Shown here piece by piece: positions 15,135 to 15,890 of a stretch of DNA of 15,890 bases. The first letter of the stretch is position 1. Each line of letters opens with the position of its first letter. The position numbers and the translations under genes were made by a program. Under the pieces are notes generated by a model that had not been told where the DNA came from, did no database searches, and worked only from the letters and a program-made list of their open reading frames with translations. Origin of the DNA: a bacterium (lineage in GTDB: Bacteria > Bacteroidota > Bacteroidia > Cytophagales > Thermonemataceae); assembly GCA_025362415.1 (NCBI GenBank), contig JANYGM010000216.1, forward strand, positions 1 to 15,890, read 5' to 3'.

Positions 15135-15169
15135 TGGTCAGACCTTCATTGCATTACGGTACAGACCAC
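15135..15169. repeat. 35-nt repeat, copy 2 (inverted), just before the small membrane protein gene
   Basis: The reverse complement matches 15063-15097 at 31 of 35 positions, both ends being exact. Its closeness to the ATG at 15171 argues that this ATG is not the real start of the next gene. Confidence 0.75.
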
Positions 15170-15221
15170 AATGCTTTTTAAAACAATGTACGGTAGCAAA
15201 TTTATTCCAAAACAAAAAACT

Positions 15222-15659
15222 ATGTTTATAAAGTATTTAAGTGTTTTTCTGATGGCTATGGTAAAATTTGCCTTAGCTCCACCCCTAGCTTATGGCGTTC
15301 AAATAGGTTTTTTAGGTGCGTTTTTACTGACACTTTCAGGTTTTATGACCACAGTCCTTGTAATGTCATTTTTTGGTGAAAAAATACGTATTTGGTACAA
15401 GAATAGACCATCTCAAAAAAATAAAGTAAAAAAAGTATTTTCAAAGCAAAAGCGTTTTCTTGTACGTGTGTGGAAACGCACAGGAATATGGGGCATAGCA
15501 CTTCTAACGCCCATTTTGCTTAGTCCTTTGGGAGGAAGTGGCATTGCTGTTGCGCTTGGCGTACCAAAAGAAAGAATTATTTTTACAATGTTTGTTAGTG
15601 GGATTTTGTGGGGACTTACCTTTTGCTTATTTTTAGAATTCGGAACAAGTTTTCTATAA
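15222..15659 (+). CDS. Small integral membrane protein, family uncertain
   Basis: A 145-residue membrane protein with about four hydrophobic segments: one at the N-terminus (YLSVFLMAMVKFALAPPLAY), one at about 30-55 (FLGAFLLTLSGFMTTVLVMS), and two after a basic loop rich in Lys/Arg (GIWGIALLTPILLSPLGGSG, then a last helix near IFTMFVSGILWGLTFCLF). The layout, with a Pro/Gly-rich break inside the third segment, faintly recalls the small multidrug export (Sm_multidrug_ex) family, but I would not assign it. The frame is open to ATGs at 15171 and 15186; the ATG at 15222 is preferred because it begins just before the first helix and away from the repeat at 15135-15169. Function is unknown. Confidence 0.7.
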   Translation: MFIKYLSVFLMAMVKFALAPPLAYGVQIGFLGAFLLTLSGFMTTVLVMSFFGEKIRIWYKNRPSQKNKVKKVFSKQKRFLVRVWKRTGIWGIALLTPILLSPLGGSGIAVALGVPKERIIFTMFVSGILWGLTFCLFLEFGTSFL

Positions 15660-15687
15660 ACTTCTGAGAAGTATTAGAGTTTTTATA

Positions 15688-15837
15688 ACTTGATTATGAG
15701 CTATTTATGTAATAAATTACCTCTTAACCACCCCCAGCCCCTCCTTAGAAAGGAGGGGAGTTTTGTCCCCCTCCTTTTCAAGGAGGGGTTAGGGGTGGTT
15801 TTGATATTCATTTGTGCTAAACATTTGATAATCAAGT
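15688..15837. repeat. 150-bp nested inverted-repeat element with GC-rich core
   Basis: Three nested inverted repeats share one centre. The outer one is ACTTGATTAT at 15688-15697 with 15828-15837. The middle one is 15726-15746 with 15780-15800 (19 of 21 pairs; AACCACCCC versus GGGGTGGTT ends). The inner one is AAAGGAGGGG at 15749-15758 with 15768-15777. The GC-rich core contrasts with the AT-rich surroundings. It is a non-coding palindromic element of a kind often seen in Bacteroidota. Confidence 0.75.
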
Positions 15838-15852
15838 AATAAAAATTCTATT

Positions 15853-15890
15853 AAATCCTTTCAGGATTTTTAATACAATTTATCAATGTC
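15853..15890. repeat. Second copy (start) of the 5508-5691 hairpin-module repeat, cut by window end
   Basis: The hairpin AAATCCT-TTC-AGGATTT (15853-15869) is followed by AATACAATTTATCAATGTC (15872-15890), identical to 5664-5682. As in the first copy, a short hairpin with a three-base loop precedes AATACAA. The window ends before the expected terminal repeat is complete. Confidence 0.7.

Noticed and set aside
15171..15221. Start of the small membrane protein at the ATG 15171
   Set aside because: It lies two bases from a dispersed repeat and adds 17 residues before the natural start of the first helix.

Overview
The window looks like chromosomal DNA of a marine-type Bacteroidota member, most likely order Cytophagales (Bernardetia/Flexibacter-like). 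This rests on four things: strongly AT-rich DNA, a C-terminal type IX secretion sorting domain, Bacteroidota -7 promoter boxes (TAnnTTTG) ahead of most genes with no Shine-Dalgarno sequences, and families typical of the phylum (DUF2141, CarboxypepD_reg-like, FAS1 lipoprotein). The genus is inference from recall. No tRNA, rRNA, CRISPR array or intact transposase gene was seen.

Layout. 1-1608 is the C-terminal part of SbcC (zinc hook plus ABC signature and Walker B). 1750-2205 is a secreted DUF2141 protein, followed directly by a frameshifted remnant of a CHAT-domain protein (2206-2330). 2328-4535 (minus) is a TPR-containing membrane histidine kinase. 4662-5369 is a secreted protein with a carboxypeptidase-regulatory-like domain. 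5370-6049 is a repeat island with a terminator, a 184-bp inverted-repeat element built of small hairpin modules, and a 174-bp MITE-like element with perfect 15-bp ends and an 8-bp target duplication. 6050-7495 is a membrane GAF/PAS sensor. 7666-11139 is a large T9SS-exported surface protein with a Calx-beta domain, followed by two strong terminators. 11372-11905 is a FAS1 lipoprotein. 11967-12642 is a coupled pair of conserved unknown genes. 12917-13552 is a NeuD/PglD-like hexapeptide protein lacking the expected histidines. 13625-14797 (minus) is a polytopic membrane protein that resembles the front half of a membrane pyrophosphatase without its catalytic loops. 15222-15659 is a small membrane protein with a hairpin-rich leader. 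The window ends in more palindromic repeats, including the start of a second copy of the 5508-5691 repeat family.

How the genes relate. Apart from the overlapping pair at 11967-12642, they look like independent transcription units: housekeeping DNA repair, two sensory proteins with no adjacent response regulator, and several envelope or secreted proteins. I see no single multi-gene pathway. The most unusual content is (a) two apparently inactive homologs of known enzymes (pyrophosphatase-like and NeuD/PglD-like), (b) the decayed CHAT gene, and (c) dense short repeats that sit exactly against gene starts and stops.
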